In this document: piece after piece, positions 25,016-32,040 of the stretch
Layout of the letters: every line of letters starts with the position of its first letter
Numbering within the stretch: the first letter of the stretch is position 1
Source of the DNA: Pseudosporangium ferrugineum
GTDB lineage: Bacteria > Actinomycetota > Actinomycetes > Mycobacteriales > Micromonosporaceae
Assembly (NCBI RefSeq): GCF_003002065.1
Contig: NZ_PVZG01000026.1
Span: 1 to 64,000, forward strand
Length of the DNA stretch: 64,000 nucleotides
Direction: 5' to 3'
Program-made: the position numbers and the translations under genes
Notes under the pieces: generated by a model
The model's input: only the letters and a program-made list of their open reading frames with translations
Told to the model about the DNA's origin: nothing
Database searches by the model: none

Positions 25016-25366
25016 CTACCGCGGTTCCTCCGACGATGCTTTGGGCGGCACCAGGACAACGTGGGTGCCGTAGTCACGCGCGGCCCGGAAGAGGATGTCC
25101 AGACCGGTCTCATCGCCGTCAAGAGACCGCGCGAGCGGGATCCACCAGGACTTGGAGCCACCGTCGAAGTCGGCTCCACTGCTCTTGATGAGCGCGGTCT
25201 GCTCGCTGAACCTCGGACCTTCGATAGGCGCGGACCAGATCCGCAGTTGGTACCCAACGAGGTGATCGCTGTTGATGTCTACCACCAGCCCGAGATTACG
25301 GACGTCGCGCGCCGCTTCGAGGTGCTCAGCCACGACCCGACGTATGACGCCAAAGCGTGGCCGCAA
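25016..25366 (-). CDS. Hypothetical protein near attR
   Basis: Up to 116 residues from a TTG start at 25366; GTG 25333 gives 105 residues (VAEHLEAARDVRNLGLVVDI). The sequence has a protein-like alternation of strands and helices (LVGYQLRIWSAPIEGPRF, FRAARDYGTHVVLVPP) and no transmembrane segment. I do not recognise a family. It is the last AICE gene before the right repeat and converges on the GNAT-like gene. Confidence 0.5.
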   Translation of the reverse strand: MRPRFGVIRRVVAEHLEAARDVRNLGLVVDINSDHLVGYQLRIWSAPIEGPRFSEQTALIKSSGADFDGGSKSWWIPLARSLDGDETGLDILFRAARDYGTHVVLVPPKASSEEPR

Positions 25367-25432
25367 ACTTGACCAGTGGGCTGACGCGGGGCAAGGCGCA
25401 CGGCGGAATCGGGCATACCACCCTCTGCCCGT

Positions 25433-25452
25433 GGGCCATTGGCGGGCCAGTA
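25433..25452. repeat. Right copy of the 20-bp att-flanking repeat
   Basis: Identical and in the same orientation as 7253-7272 (GGGCCATTGGCGGGCCAGTA). It ends 95 bp before the right att core. In the excised circle the two copies would flank attP, one on each arm. Confidence 0.7.
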
Positions 25453-25547
25453 ACCGTGATCAACAGAGGCCGTGAGCGGGCACGAGCGGGCAGTCAGTCA
25501 CCCATACTGAGCAGGCGATCCGGTCAGATCCACCCAGGCCGTAGCGA

Positions 25548-25592
25548 TCTTCCAAACTGATTACGCGAGTTCGATTCTCGTCGCCCGCTCAA
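25548..25592 (+). repeat. attR core (45-bp direct repeat, partial tRNA-Gly)
   Basis: Identical to 7134-7178. It holds only the 3' part of tRNA-Gly from the anticodon loop onward, without the acceptor 5' strand or D arm, so it is not a functional tRNA. Confidence 0.95.
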
Positions 25593-25599
25593 CTCTGGC

Positions 25600-25644
25600 A
25601 CTCCCATGTCAGCCGAGGGCGCTGACCTGGGAGTTTCGCATTTT
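25600..25644 (+). terminator. Original tRNA-Gly terminator, displaced by the AICE
   Basis: ACTCCCATGTCAGC at 25600-25613 pairs with GCTGACCTGGGAGT at 25621-25634 with a single mismatch, followed by TTTCGCATTTT. It lies 8 bp beyond attR, at the same distance from the tRNA end as the AICE-borne hairpin on the left. Confidence 0.8.
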
Positions 25645-25706
25645 ACCTGGGGGCCGAGCCCCCAGACCCCGCGGTGCGGTCGGTGCGGCCTCGCTGGGGG
25701 CGCGGG

Positions 25707-26125
25707 CTACCGGCGGACAGGCACCCCGGGCGCGGAACTCACGGGACGGCGGCGCGGCCCCCGAGCGCGAGCTACCGGCGGTCACGCACCCCGGGCACGG
25801 AACTCACGGCACGGCGGCGCGGACCCTGGAGCCCGGACTACCGGCAGACACGCACCCCGGGCACGGAACTCACGGCACGGCGGCGCGGACCCTGGAGCCC
25901 GGACTACCGGCAGACACGCACCCCGGGCACGGAACTCACGGCACGGCGGCGCGGACCCTGGAGCCCGGACTACCGGCAGACACGCACCCCGGGCACGGAA
26001 CTCACGGCACGGCGGCGCGGACCCTGGAGCCCGGACTACCGGCAGACACGCACCCCGGGCACGGAACTCACGGCACGGCGGCGCGGACCCTTGAGCGCGG
26101 ACTACCGACGGACACGCACCTCCGG
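25707..26125. repeat. 66-bp tandem repeat, about six units
   Basis: The landmark GCACCCCGGG recurs at 25721, 25786, 25852, 25918, 25984 and 26050, and in altered form at 26116, i.e. every 65-66 bp. The central four units are almost identical while the outer ones have diverged, indicating recent internal expansion. The unit length is a multiple of three, so long frames run through it, but no gene context supports translation. Confidence 0.85.
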
Positions 26126-26344
26126 GCGCGGAAGTCTTGGTGGTGGGTACGGCCTCCGTAGTGGCGGCAGCTCGGGTGGTCGGCGTCGCGGCCTCGGATC
26201 CCCGGGCTTGGCGGCCACCTGGGCATTGCGGCCACCCGGGCTTGACGCCGGCTCGGGCTTGGCGGTGGCGCCGGGGTTGGCGGTCGCCGGGGCTTGACCT
26301 TGACATCGTGGCAGGGTCTTGGGTGGGGGCCGGAGGTGGTTGGC

Positions 26345-26992
26345 GTGCGGTTGGTGGAGGGGTTGCGGGCCGGGGACGCTTCGGTACGGCTCCGGGCGGC
26401 CCTGGCGGCGGGGACGGCGCCGGATCCGGGAGTGGTCGACGCGCTGGTGGAACGGTGCGGGGTCGAGCCAGACTTCTTTGTACGGGACATGCTGAGCTGG
26501 GCGTTGACGCGGTTGCCTGCGGAGGTCACGGTGCCACGGCTTCGCGCGGAGCTCGCGTCCGGGAGGGGGCAGGCTCGGAGCCAGGCGTTGCACACGCTGT
26601 CCAAGATCGGCGACCCGGCGGGGTGGGCCGCGATCACCCGGGCGTTGCTGCGGGACGCCGACGACGAGGTCGCGCGCAGTGCGTGGCGGGCCGCCGTCGT
26701 GCTCGTGCCGGACGGGGAACGCGCAGGTCTCGCCCGGGAGCTGGCGTCGCAGTTGGGGCGCGGCGACCGGGAGGTGCGGCTGAGTCTGAGCCGGGCCCTC
26801 GTCGCGCTCGGCGAGGTGATCGAACCGGTCCTGGCGGCGGCGCTCGCCGGTGACGATCCTGAGGTGCGCGCGCATGCCCGCGCCACGGAGAGGATCTTCC
26901 ACGATCCGGATGCGGCCTTCGCGCCGAGCGTCGAGGAGGCGAAGCGCATCGTCGCGCTCGGCCCGAAGCGCGCGGGAGAAGCGGCACGCTGA
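26345..26992 (+). CDS. HEAT-repeat protein
   Basis: A 215-residue protein of paired helices resembling HEAT/armadillo repeats, spaced about 30 residues apart: GDASVRLRAALAAGTAPDPG, DPAGWAAITRALLRDADDEV, GDREVRLSLSRALVALGEVI, DDPEVRAHARATERI. No catalytic domain. GTG 26345 is preferred because GGAGG lies 8 nt upstream; a TTG 51 bp earlier is possible. The same repeat type is found in the MerR protein 160 bp downstream, suggesting a functional link or gene duplication of the repeat part. Confidence 0.8.
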   Translation: MRLVEGLRAGDASVRLRAALAAGTAPDPGVVDALVERCGVEPDFFVRDMLSWALTRLPAEVTVPRLRAELASGRGQARSQALHTLSKIGDPAGWAAITRALLRDADDEVARSAWRAAVVLVPDGERAGLARELASQLGRGDREVRLSLSRALVALGEVIEPVLAAALAGDDPEVRAHARATERIFHDPDAAFAPSVEEAKRIVALGPKRAGEAAR

Positions 26993-27150
26993 CCGGCGAG
27001 GAGGGCCGGCAAAGAGGGGCCGGCAAGGAGGGCCAGCAAAGGAGACGCCGGCGAGGAGGGTCGGCAAGGAGGCGCCGGCAAGGAGGTACCGGCAAAGAGG
27101 CGCCGGCAAGGAGGTACCGGCAAAGAGGGCCGGCGAGGAGGGGGAGACAC
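26993..27150. repeat. Short degenerate repeats between HEAT and MerR genes
   Basis: About 150 bp of purine-rich units of the form GCCGGCAAGGAGG and GCCGGCAAAGAGG, with a perfect longer duplication containing GGAGGTACCGGCAAAGAGG. They supply many potential Shine-Dalgarno sequences before the MerR start at 27151. Confidence 0.7.
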
Positions 27151-28152
27151 ATGCTGATCGGCGAGGTCGCGCGGCGGTCGGGGGTGAGTGCCCGGATGCT
27201 CAGGCACTACGACTCCCTGGGGCTCGTGCGGCCCACCGGGCGTACCTTCGGCGGCTACCGGGAGTACTCCCCCGACGACATCCGCCGGATCTTCCACGTG
27301 GAGAGCCTGCGGTCGCTGGGGTTGTCGCTTCGGCAGATCGCGCGTGCCCTGGAGGATCCCGCCTTCACGCCGTCCGCGCTGGTCGGCGACCTCATCCGGC
27401 GGGCCGAGGACCGGTTGCGGCGGGAGCGGGAGTTGCTCGAGCGGCTCCGTACGGTGGACGGCTCGGCGCCCGGTGACTGGCAGAGCGTCCTGCGGATCGT
27501 CGAACTGCTGCGCGGGCTGCATTCGGACAGCGCCGCGCGCCGGCAGCAGGCCGTTCTGGGCTCCTCCGAGGACGCGCCGCTGCCCACCGAGCTGCTGGCC
27601 GGGGCGGTTCTGGCCGAATCCGACCCGAACGTCGCCGGTGCCCTGCGGTGGGCGCTCGCGCGGGCCGGCGGCGACGGGGTGTCGAGCGTGGCGGCCGGCG
27701 TGCGCTCGCCGGACGCCGGCATTCGGCGGCGTGCGGTGCTGGCGATCGCGGAGATGCCCGGCGACGAGGCGACGGCTCTGCTCGCGGAGGCCCTTCAAGA
27801 TCCGGATGCCACCGTACGCCGGCACGCGGCGCTCGCATCGGGTACGCGTGGCGTCACCGCGGCCGTGCCGACCCTCGTCGCCATGGTGGTCGAGGGCACG
27901 AACGACGTGGAGGCCGCCGAGGTGCTGGGGGCGCTGGCGGCGGAACCCGGCTGCGCGGACCGGATCCTGGCCGCGCTGACCGCGGAGCTGGCCGGGCACG
28001 TCGCGGACCCCGCGGTGCGCATACGCCTGACCCAGGCACTCACCGAGATGCCGGCGCCCCTCGCGCGGGGCGTCCTGGAGGAGCTGGCCGGCGACGACGA
28101 CCGGACCGTCGCCCTCGTCGCCTCGGCCCTGCTAGGGGTGCTGGAGGGCTGA
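27151..28152 (+). CDS. MerR-family regulator fused to HEAT repeats
   Basis: A 333-residue protein. Residues 1-70 are a standard MerR winged HTH (MLIGEVARRSGVSARMLRHY, RPTGRTFGGYREYSPDDI) followed by the dimerisation helix. From about residue 150 onward the protein consists of HEAT-like repeats (SPDAGIRRRAVLAIAEMPG, DPDATVRRHAALASGTRGV, DDDRTVALVASALLGVLEG). MerR proteins normally end in a short effector-binding region, so this is an unusual fusion; the HEAT part probably senses a protein partner, perhaps the product of the adjacent HEAT gene. Confidence 0.9.
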   Translation: MLIGEVARRSGVSARMLRHYDSLGLVRPTGRTFGGYREYSPDDIRRIFHVESLRSLGLSLRQIARALEDPAFTPSALVGDLIRRAEDRLRRERELLERLRTVDGSAPGDWQSVLRIVELLRGLHSDSAARRQQAVLGSSEDAPLPTELLAGAVLAESDPNVAGALRWALARAGGDGVSSVAAGVRSPDAGIRRRAVLAIAEMPGDEATALLAEALQDPDATVRRHAALASGTRGVTAAVPTLVAMVVEGTNDVEAAEVLGALAAEPGCADRILAALTAELAGHVADPAVRIRLTQALTEMPAPLARGVLEELAGDDDRTVALVASALLGVLEG

Positions 28153-28180
28153 GGCGACCGTTACGACCGTCGCGGTCGCC

Positions 28181-28462
28181 TCAGAAGGGTGCCGGCCCGC
28201 GGCCCGCCAGGGACACCAGCACCTGCGTGGCCAGCAACTTGCGCATGCCGGTGACGGCTACCTCGCCGACCCGCTCGTACGGGAGCTCGAGCTGAACGCC
28301 CTCGCCCGCCTCGCGGAGGTCGGCGGTGATCTCGTCCGGGCGGAAGGTGCCGCCCCAGCCCTGGAGACCGCCGCGCTGGTTGGTGCTCAGGGAGGCCATG
28401 CCGGCGACGTATGCCCCACCAGCGAGGATCAGTCTGGCCGGGCCCGAGTAGGTCGTCGTCAT
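28181..28462 (-). CDS. Conserved-looking hypothetical protein
   Basis: A 93-residue protein from ATG 28462 (MTTTYSGPARLILAGGAYVA). It has a glycine-rich first half (QRGGLQGWGGTFRPDEI) and a second half of mixed strand and helix (VQLELPYERVGEVAVTGMRK). No signal peptide, membrane helix or known motif. It converges with the MerR-HEAT gene across 28 bp. Confidence 0.55.
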   Translation of the reverse strand: MTTTYSGPARLILAGGAYVAGMASLSTNQRGGLQGWGGTFRPDEITADLREAGEGVQLELPYERVGEVAVTGMRKLLATQVLVSLAGRGPAPF

Positions 28463-28602
28463 ATGGTCAACCGTATCGGCTCCGCCGTCGTGCCCGGTCG
28501 GCGCATCCGCCGATCCGGACACCACGGCAGTTTTCGCCGCCGCCGACGACCCCGCCACCCGGCCCCACGCGCCAACCGGCCGCCCCGAGCCGCTCGCCAG
28601 GG

Positions 28603-28800
28603 TCAGCCGCTGCGGCGGTTGCCGTACTGACGGGGGCTCTGGACCGTGCCCGAGCGCATCGGGCGCGGGCCGGCCGCGCCCAGCTTCGGGTTCGCGGACT
28701 TCTTGCCCTTGGCCCGGCGGGCGGCGCGGTTGGCGAAGGGCTCCTCCTCGGCGGCGGCGTCCGCGGTGGAGGGTTCGGCGTCTGCGGTGGAGTCGGACAT
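28603..28800 (-). CDS. Small basic hypothetical protein
   Basis: A 65-residue protein with an acidic, Ser/Ala-rich N terminus (DAAAEEEPFANRAARRAKGK) and a basic, Gly/Arg-rich C terminus ending in QYGNRRSG. Probably disordered, possibly nucleic-acid binding by charge. It precedes the 28181 gene on the same strand by about 140 bp. Function unknown. Confidence 0.6.
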   Translation of the reverse strand: MSDSTADAEPSTADAAAEEEPFANRAARRAKGKKSANPKLGAAGPRPMRSGTVQSPRQYGNRRSG

Positions 28801-28942
28801 CGTTGTCTCCTCGGGTCGTCGGCGCGGAATCCGCGATGTGCAGACGGTAGCGCAGATCGCCCGCGCCCCCGGTCAGCGGTGCCCCCGCGCCGGCCCATCC
28901 GCAGCCGGCCGCTCCCGCCCATCCGCAGCCGGCCGCGCCGGC

Positions 28943-29761
28943 CTATCCGCAGCCGGCGATGCCGAGCACCTCGCCGGTCGTGCAGTTCGACTCCGGCGAG
29001 GCGAAGTACACGTACGCGGGGGCGAGCTCGGCGGGCTGGCCGGCGCGGGCCTCGGGCCGCTGCGGCGGCAACGTCGTGGGGATCACGGGTGTCCAGATCG
29101 GGCCGGGAGCCACCGCGTTCACCCGGATGCCCCGGGTCGCCAGGTCGCCGGCGAGCGCCCTCGTGAAGGCCTCGATGCCGCCCTTGGTCGTGGCGTAGTC
29201 CAGCAGGGCGCTCGACGACCGGTACGCCTGCACCGACGCCGTGTTGATGATCGACGCACCCCGCCCCAGGTGCGGCACGGCGGCGCGGCAGAGCCAGAAC
29301 ATCGCGTACAGATTGGTGCGCATGATCCGGTCGAACTGCTCCGTGCTGATCCGCTCGATGCCGCCCGGTTGTGCCGTCTGGAAGGCGGCGTTGTTGACCA
29401 GGATGTCCAGGCCACCGAACTCGCCCACGGCGCGGTCGATGAGCGCCTGGCAATGATCCTCGTCGCCGATGTCGCCGGACACGGTCACCGCCCGGCGGCC
29501 GGCCTTCTCGACCAGCTGCGCGGTCTCGCGCGCGTCGGGCTCCTCTTCCGGAGGGTACGAGAGGAGCACGTCCGCGCCCTCACGGCCGAAGGCGATCGCG
29601 ACCGCCCGGCCGATGCCCGAGCCGCCGCCGGTGATGACGGCGCGCCGCCCGGCGAGCCGGTCGGTGCCGCGGTAGGTGGCCTCGCCGTGGTCGGGCCCGT
29701 CGGGGAACTCCGCGGTGGCACCGAGCTGGGGCTCCCGACGGGTGTACCGGTCCTGGACCAT
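28943..29761 (-). CDS. SDR family oxidoreductase (YghA-like)
   Basis: A 272-residue short-chain dehydrogenase. It has an N-terminal extension with PDHGEATYRGTDRLAGR, then the NAD(P) motif TGGGSGIG, the NNAA motif in ILVNNAAFQT, the catalytic Ser around NTASVQAY and Y-x-x-x-K in YATTKGG. The extension and the EEEPDA-type loop recall the YghA/glucose-dehydrogenase-like subgroup. Start ATG 29761 (MVQDRYTRREPQL) has AGGAAGG 7-8 nt upstream. Substrate unknown. Confidence 0.92.
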   Translation of the reverse strand: MVQDRYTRREPQLGATAEFPDGPDHGEATYRGTDRLAGRRAVITGGGSGIGRAVAIAFGREGADVLLSYPPEEEPDARETAQLVEKAGRRAVTVSGDIGDEDHCQALIDRAVGEFGGLDILVNNAAFQTAQPGGIERISTEQFDRIMRTNLYAMFWLCRAAVPHLGRGASIINTASVQAYRSSSALLDYATTKGGIEAFTRALAGDLATRGIRVNAVAPGPIWTPVIPTTLPPQRPEARAGQPAELAPAYVYFASPESNCTTGEVLGIAGCG

Positions 29762-29899
29762 GGCGCCGCCTTCCTGGGTGGACACGGCATCGCCGCGATG
29801 CCGACCATCATGTGGCCCGGCATCCCCCAGGTACGGCGCGGATAACCCAACGCCATTGCTCAAGCACGGAACGGCACGGGAATGAGTATCCGCGGAACC

Positions 29900-29940
29900 G
29901 GGTCCGGCTGTCCGGATCACGAGGCCGGACAGCCGGACCC
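29900..29940 (-). terminator. Strong hairpin terminator after the CAP-domain gene
   Basis: A perfect 16-bp inverted repeat: GGGTCCGGCTGTCCGG at 29900-29915 and its complement at 29925-29940, with a 9-base loop. It begins 4 bp beyond the stop of the minus-strand CAP gene. Confidence 0.8.
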
Positions 29941-29944
29941 CGGG

Positions 29945-31081
29945 TCAGAGCGGGCTGGCGAAGTCCTGCGTCCAGACCAGCGAACCCTGGGCGTCCGCCG
30001 CCACACCGACGCCGAGGTTCTTGAAACCGCAGTTCAGGATGTTCGCCTTGTGGCCGCTGCTGGCCATCCACGAGGTCATCACGTCGGCCGGGGTGCGCTG
30101 GCCCTTGGCGATGTTCTCGCCCGCGCCCGACCACCGGTAACCCGCTTCGGTGATGCGGGTGGCGAACTGCACGCCCTCCGGGGTCGTGTGGCTGAAGTAG
30201 TCGCGCGCCGCCATGTCGGCCGAGTGACCCCGCGCGGCCGCGGTGAGGCGGTCGTCCGCGGTCACCGCCGGGCAGCCGGCCTTCGCCCGCTCGACGTTGA
30301 CGATCCGTACCGCCTCCGCCTCCATCGCCGCGTTGCCGGTGGGCGCCGGGTCCGGGGTCGCCGAGGGGCTCGCGGGCGGGGTGGTGGCCGGTGGGCTCGT
30401 CGTGGGCCGGGTCGTCGGCGGGGTCGTGCTGGGCGACGCCGTCGGCGCCGGCGGGGACGTCGCGGCCGGGGCGCTCGGCGAGGCGGTCGGCGAGGCCGGC
30501 TGCGAGCTCGACGGCGCCGGCCCGGAGGGTGCCGGGCCCGTCGGGGCGGTCGCGGTCGCGGTCGCGCCGGGCTCACCCGAGGCGGTGGCCGTGGGTACGG
30601 GAGTGGGCGGCGTCCCGTCGGTCGTGATGACGAGCTTGTCGATGTCCGGCGCCGGCCCGACCGGGTTGCTGAAGGCGACCGTGTTGTCGCCGGACCGCAG
30701 GGTGGCGGTGACCCGGAGGGTGGCGGTGCGACTGGTGCTGCGCGTACCGGGGAAGAGGACGGCGGTCGGCACCGCGCCGTTGACGCTGATCCGGGCCGTA
30801 CGGCTGCGGTCTCCGGCGTAGGTGATCGCGAGCCGGATGGTCCCGCCGCGTTCGGCGACGACGCCGGTGACGGTCAGGACGCCGGCGCGGCCGATGCCGG
30901 TGACGCGCTTGCCGCCGGAGCAGCGGCGGCAGTCGACGACGTGCGCGCCGCCGGCGAGCGGGTTGACGGCGGCCTCGGCCTCGTACGTGCTGGTGCCGGC
31001 ACTGGCGCTGGCCGCGACGGCGATGCCGGCGGCCACGGTGACGACAGCCATGCCGCCGACGATGAGAAGGGGTCTGCGCAT
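29945..31081 (-). CDS. Secreted CAP/SCP-domain protein with carbohydrate-binding-like N terminus
   Basis: A 378-residue exported protein. A signal peptide (MRRPLLIVGGMAVVTVAAGI, cleavage probably after ASA) is followed by a beta-sandwich region to about residue 155 (YEAEAAVN, GGTIRLAITYAG, SGDNTVAFSNPVGPAPDIDK), typical of CBM35/CBM6 modules. A 90-residue Pro/Thr/Ser linker comes next. The CAP domain occupies the last 130 residues, with VRIVNVERAKAGCPAV, GHSADMAARDYFSHTTPEG and GHKANILNCGFKNLGVG. CAP domains of this bacterial type are found on cell-wall-associated proteins; the exact activity is unknown. Confidence 0.9.
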   Translation of the reverse strand: MRRPLLIVGGMAVVTVAAGIAVAASASAGTSTYEAEAAVNPLAGGAHVVDCRRCSGGKRVTGIGRAGVLTVTGVVAERGGTIRLAITYAGDRSRTARISVNGAVPTAVLFPGTRSTSRTATLRVTATLRSGDNTVAFSNPVGPAPDIDKLVITTDGTPPTPVPTATASGEPGATATATAPTGPAPSGPAPSSSQPASPTASPSAPAATSPPAPTASPSTTPPTTRPTTSPPATTPPASPSATPDPAPTGNAAMEAEAVRIVNVERAKAGCPAVTADDRLTAAARGHSADMAARDYFSHTTPEGVQFATRITEAGYRWSGAGENIAKGQRTPADVMTSWMASSGHKANILNCGFKNLGVGVAADAQGSLVWTQDFASPL

Positions 31082-31241
31082 GGTGATCCGAATCGTGGGG
31101 GATGAGGGCGGGGCGGGGATTGGGCGATCCGGCGGAGACCGTAACGTCCCGTTTCGAGGAACGTCTATTAGATCGCCCTTAATTCTCCCGGGCCGCGTGT
31201 ACGCCGCTCACTCAGCGCACATGTGAGCGAGACTATGAGTT

Positions 31242-31649
31242 ATGGCGTACCCATCGGAGAACAGACCCACCCAGCCGTCGGTGCCGCCTCTGCCGGACCC
31301 CGAGGGCCCGCCCGCCGAGACCGCACCCCCGCTGCCGGATGAGCTCGCCCGCACGCTGGCGGGGCTAGGGCCGGCCGGCGAGGCACCGCCGGGTCCCGCG
31401 GTTCCGCGTACGCGGGCAAGCATGCTCTGGGTGGCCGCCTGGCCGGCGGTCGCGCTGCTGATCCTGCTCATCGTCTTCGTCGCGCAGAACACGGGCGGGG
31501 TACCGATCAGCTTCCTGTGGATGGACGGGCGGATCCCGCTCGCGCTGGCACTGCTGCTCGCGGGCGTCGCGGGCGCGGTGATCGCGATGGCGGTGGCCGG
31601 GGCGCGGATCGCCCAACTGCGCCGCCTCGTCCGCAAGCGCCGCCGCTGA
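31242..31649 (+). CDS. LapA-like membrane protein
   Basis: A 135-residue protein with a proline-rich cytosolic head of about 60 residues, then two transmembrane helices (MLWVAAWPAVALLILLIVFV and IPLALALLLAGVAGAVIAM) separated by AQNTGGVPISFLWMDGR. The FxxQN element before the second helix is the signature of the LapA domain family. A basic tail (RLVRKRRR) ends the protein. It diverges from the CAP-domain gene. Confidence 0.85.
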   Translation: MAYPSENRPTQPSVPPLPDPEGPPAETAPPLPDELARTLAGLGPAGEAPPGPAVPRTRASMLWVAAWPAVALLILLIVFVAQNTGGVPISFLWMDGRIPLALALLLAGVAGAVIAMAVAGARIAQLRRLVRKRRR

Positions 31650-31683
31650 CGCACGTCATCGCAGCGTGCGGGCCTCGCTCGGC

Positions 31684-31713
31684 TTGACATGTGACCTTTT
31701 GGTCACCTAACTT
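31684..31713 (+). promoter_or_regulatory. Promoter of the ArsR-SRPBCC pair with embedded operator
   Basis: -35 TTGACA at 31684-31689 and -10 TAACTT at 31708-31713, spacer 18 bp. Inside the spacer lies the perfect inverted repeat GTGACC-TTTT-GGTCAC (31691-31706), an apt autorepressor site for the ArsR-type protein encoded directly downstream. The start codon is only 6 bp after the -10, implying a leaderless transcript. Confidence 0.7.
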
Positions 31714-31719
31714 GGCGTC

Positions 31720-32040
31720 ATGACGGATGACGACCGGGTGTTCAAGGCGCTCGCCGACCCGACCCGTCGCTTCCTGCTCGACCTGCTCTTCGCCCGGGAG
31801 GGACGCACCCTCACCGAGCTGGAGTCCGAGGTGGAAATGACCCGCTTCGGGGTCGCCAAGCACCTGAAGCTGCTGGAAGAGGCCGGTCTCGTCGTCGTGC
31901 GCCGGTCCGGGCGGGAGAAGCTGCACTTCCTCAACCCCGTGCCGATCCGGCTGATCCACGACCGGTGGATCGACAAGTACACCGAGCGTCACATCACGGC
32001 GCTCGTCGATCTCAAGAACGCGCTGGGGGACGAGACATGA
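31720..32040 (+). CDS. ArsR-family transcriptional regulator
   Basis: A 106-residue winged-helix protein: VFKALADPTRRFLLDLLFAR is the family's opening helix pair, MTRFGVAKHLKLLEEAGLVV the recognition helix region, and RRSGREKLHFLN the wing. No CxC metal site is present, so it is of the non-metal subgroup that usually partners SRPBCC proteins. The stop overlaps the next gene's ATG (ATGA). Its promoter carries a palindrome between -35 and -10, consistent with autorepression. Confidence 0.93.
   Translation: MTDDDRVFKALADPTRRFLLDLLFAREGRTLTELESEVEMTRFGVAKHLKLLEEAGLVVVRRSGREKLHFLNPVPIRLIHDRWIDKYTERHITALVDLKNALGDET

Larger units (their letters stand above)
7134..25592. mobile_element. Actinomycete integrative and conjugative element (AICE) in tRNA-Gly
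   Basis: The element spans about 18.4 kb between the two 45-bp att repeats. It encodes the full AICE kit: tyrosine integrase next to attL, MerR-type excisionase, RepSA-like initiator, SpdB-like protein, FtsK-type TraB translocase, GntR regulator, several short AICE proteins, an XRE-TPR regulator and a Nudix protein. The order resembles pSAM2-class elements, which transfer double-stranded DNA with TraB alone. The right half (about 16.6-25.5 kb) is cargo with visibly lower GC than either the AICE core or the chromosome, implying a separate origin. No gene of the core is obviously broken, so the element could still be mobile. Confidence 0.93.
25593..26344. other. Gene-free chromosomal junction beyond attR
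   Basis: About 750 bp between the AICE and the HEAT-repeat gene. It contains the displaced tRNA terminator, then a GC-rich region filled mainly by a 66-bp tandem repeat. Open frames crossing the repeats on both strands lack ribosome sites and encode only the repeat. Confidence 0.6.

Noticed and set aside
25548..25592. Second tRNA-Gly gene
   Set aside because: Only the 3' 42 bases of the tRNA are present; the acceptor 5' strand and D arm are missing, so it is the attR copy.
25606..26297. Open frames through the 66-bp repeats on both strands
   Set aside because: They encode only the repeat unit, have no ribosome binding site, and exist because the unit length is a multiple of three.
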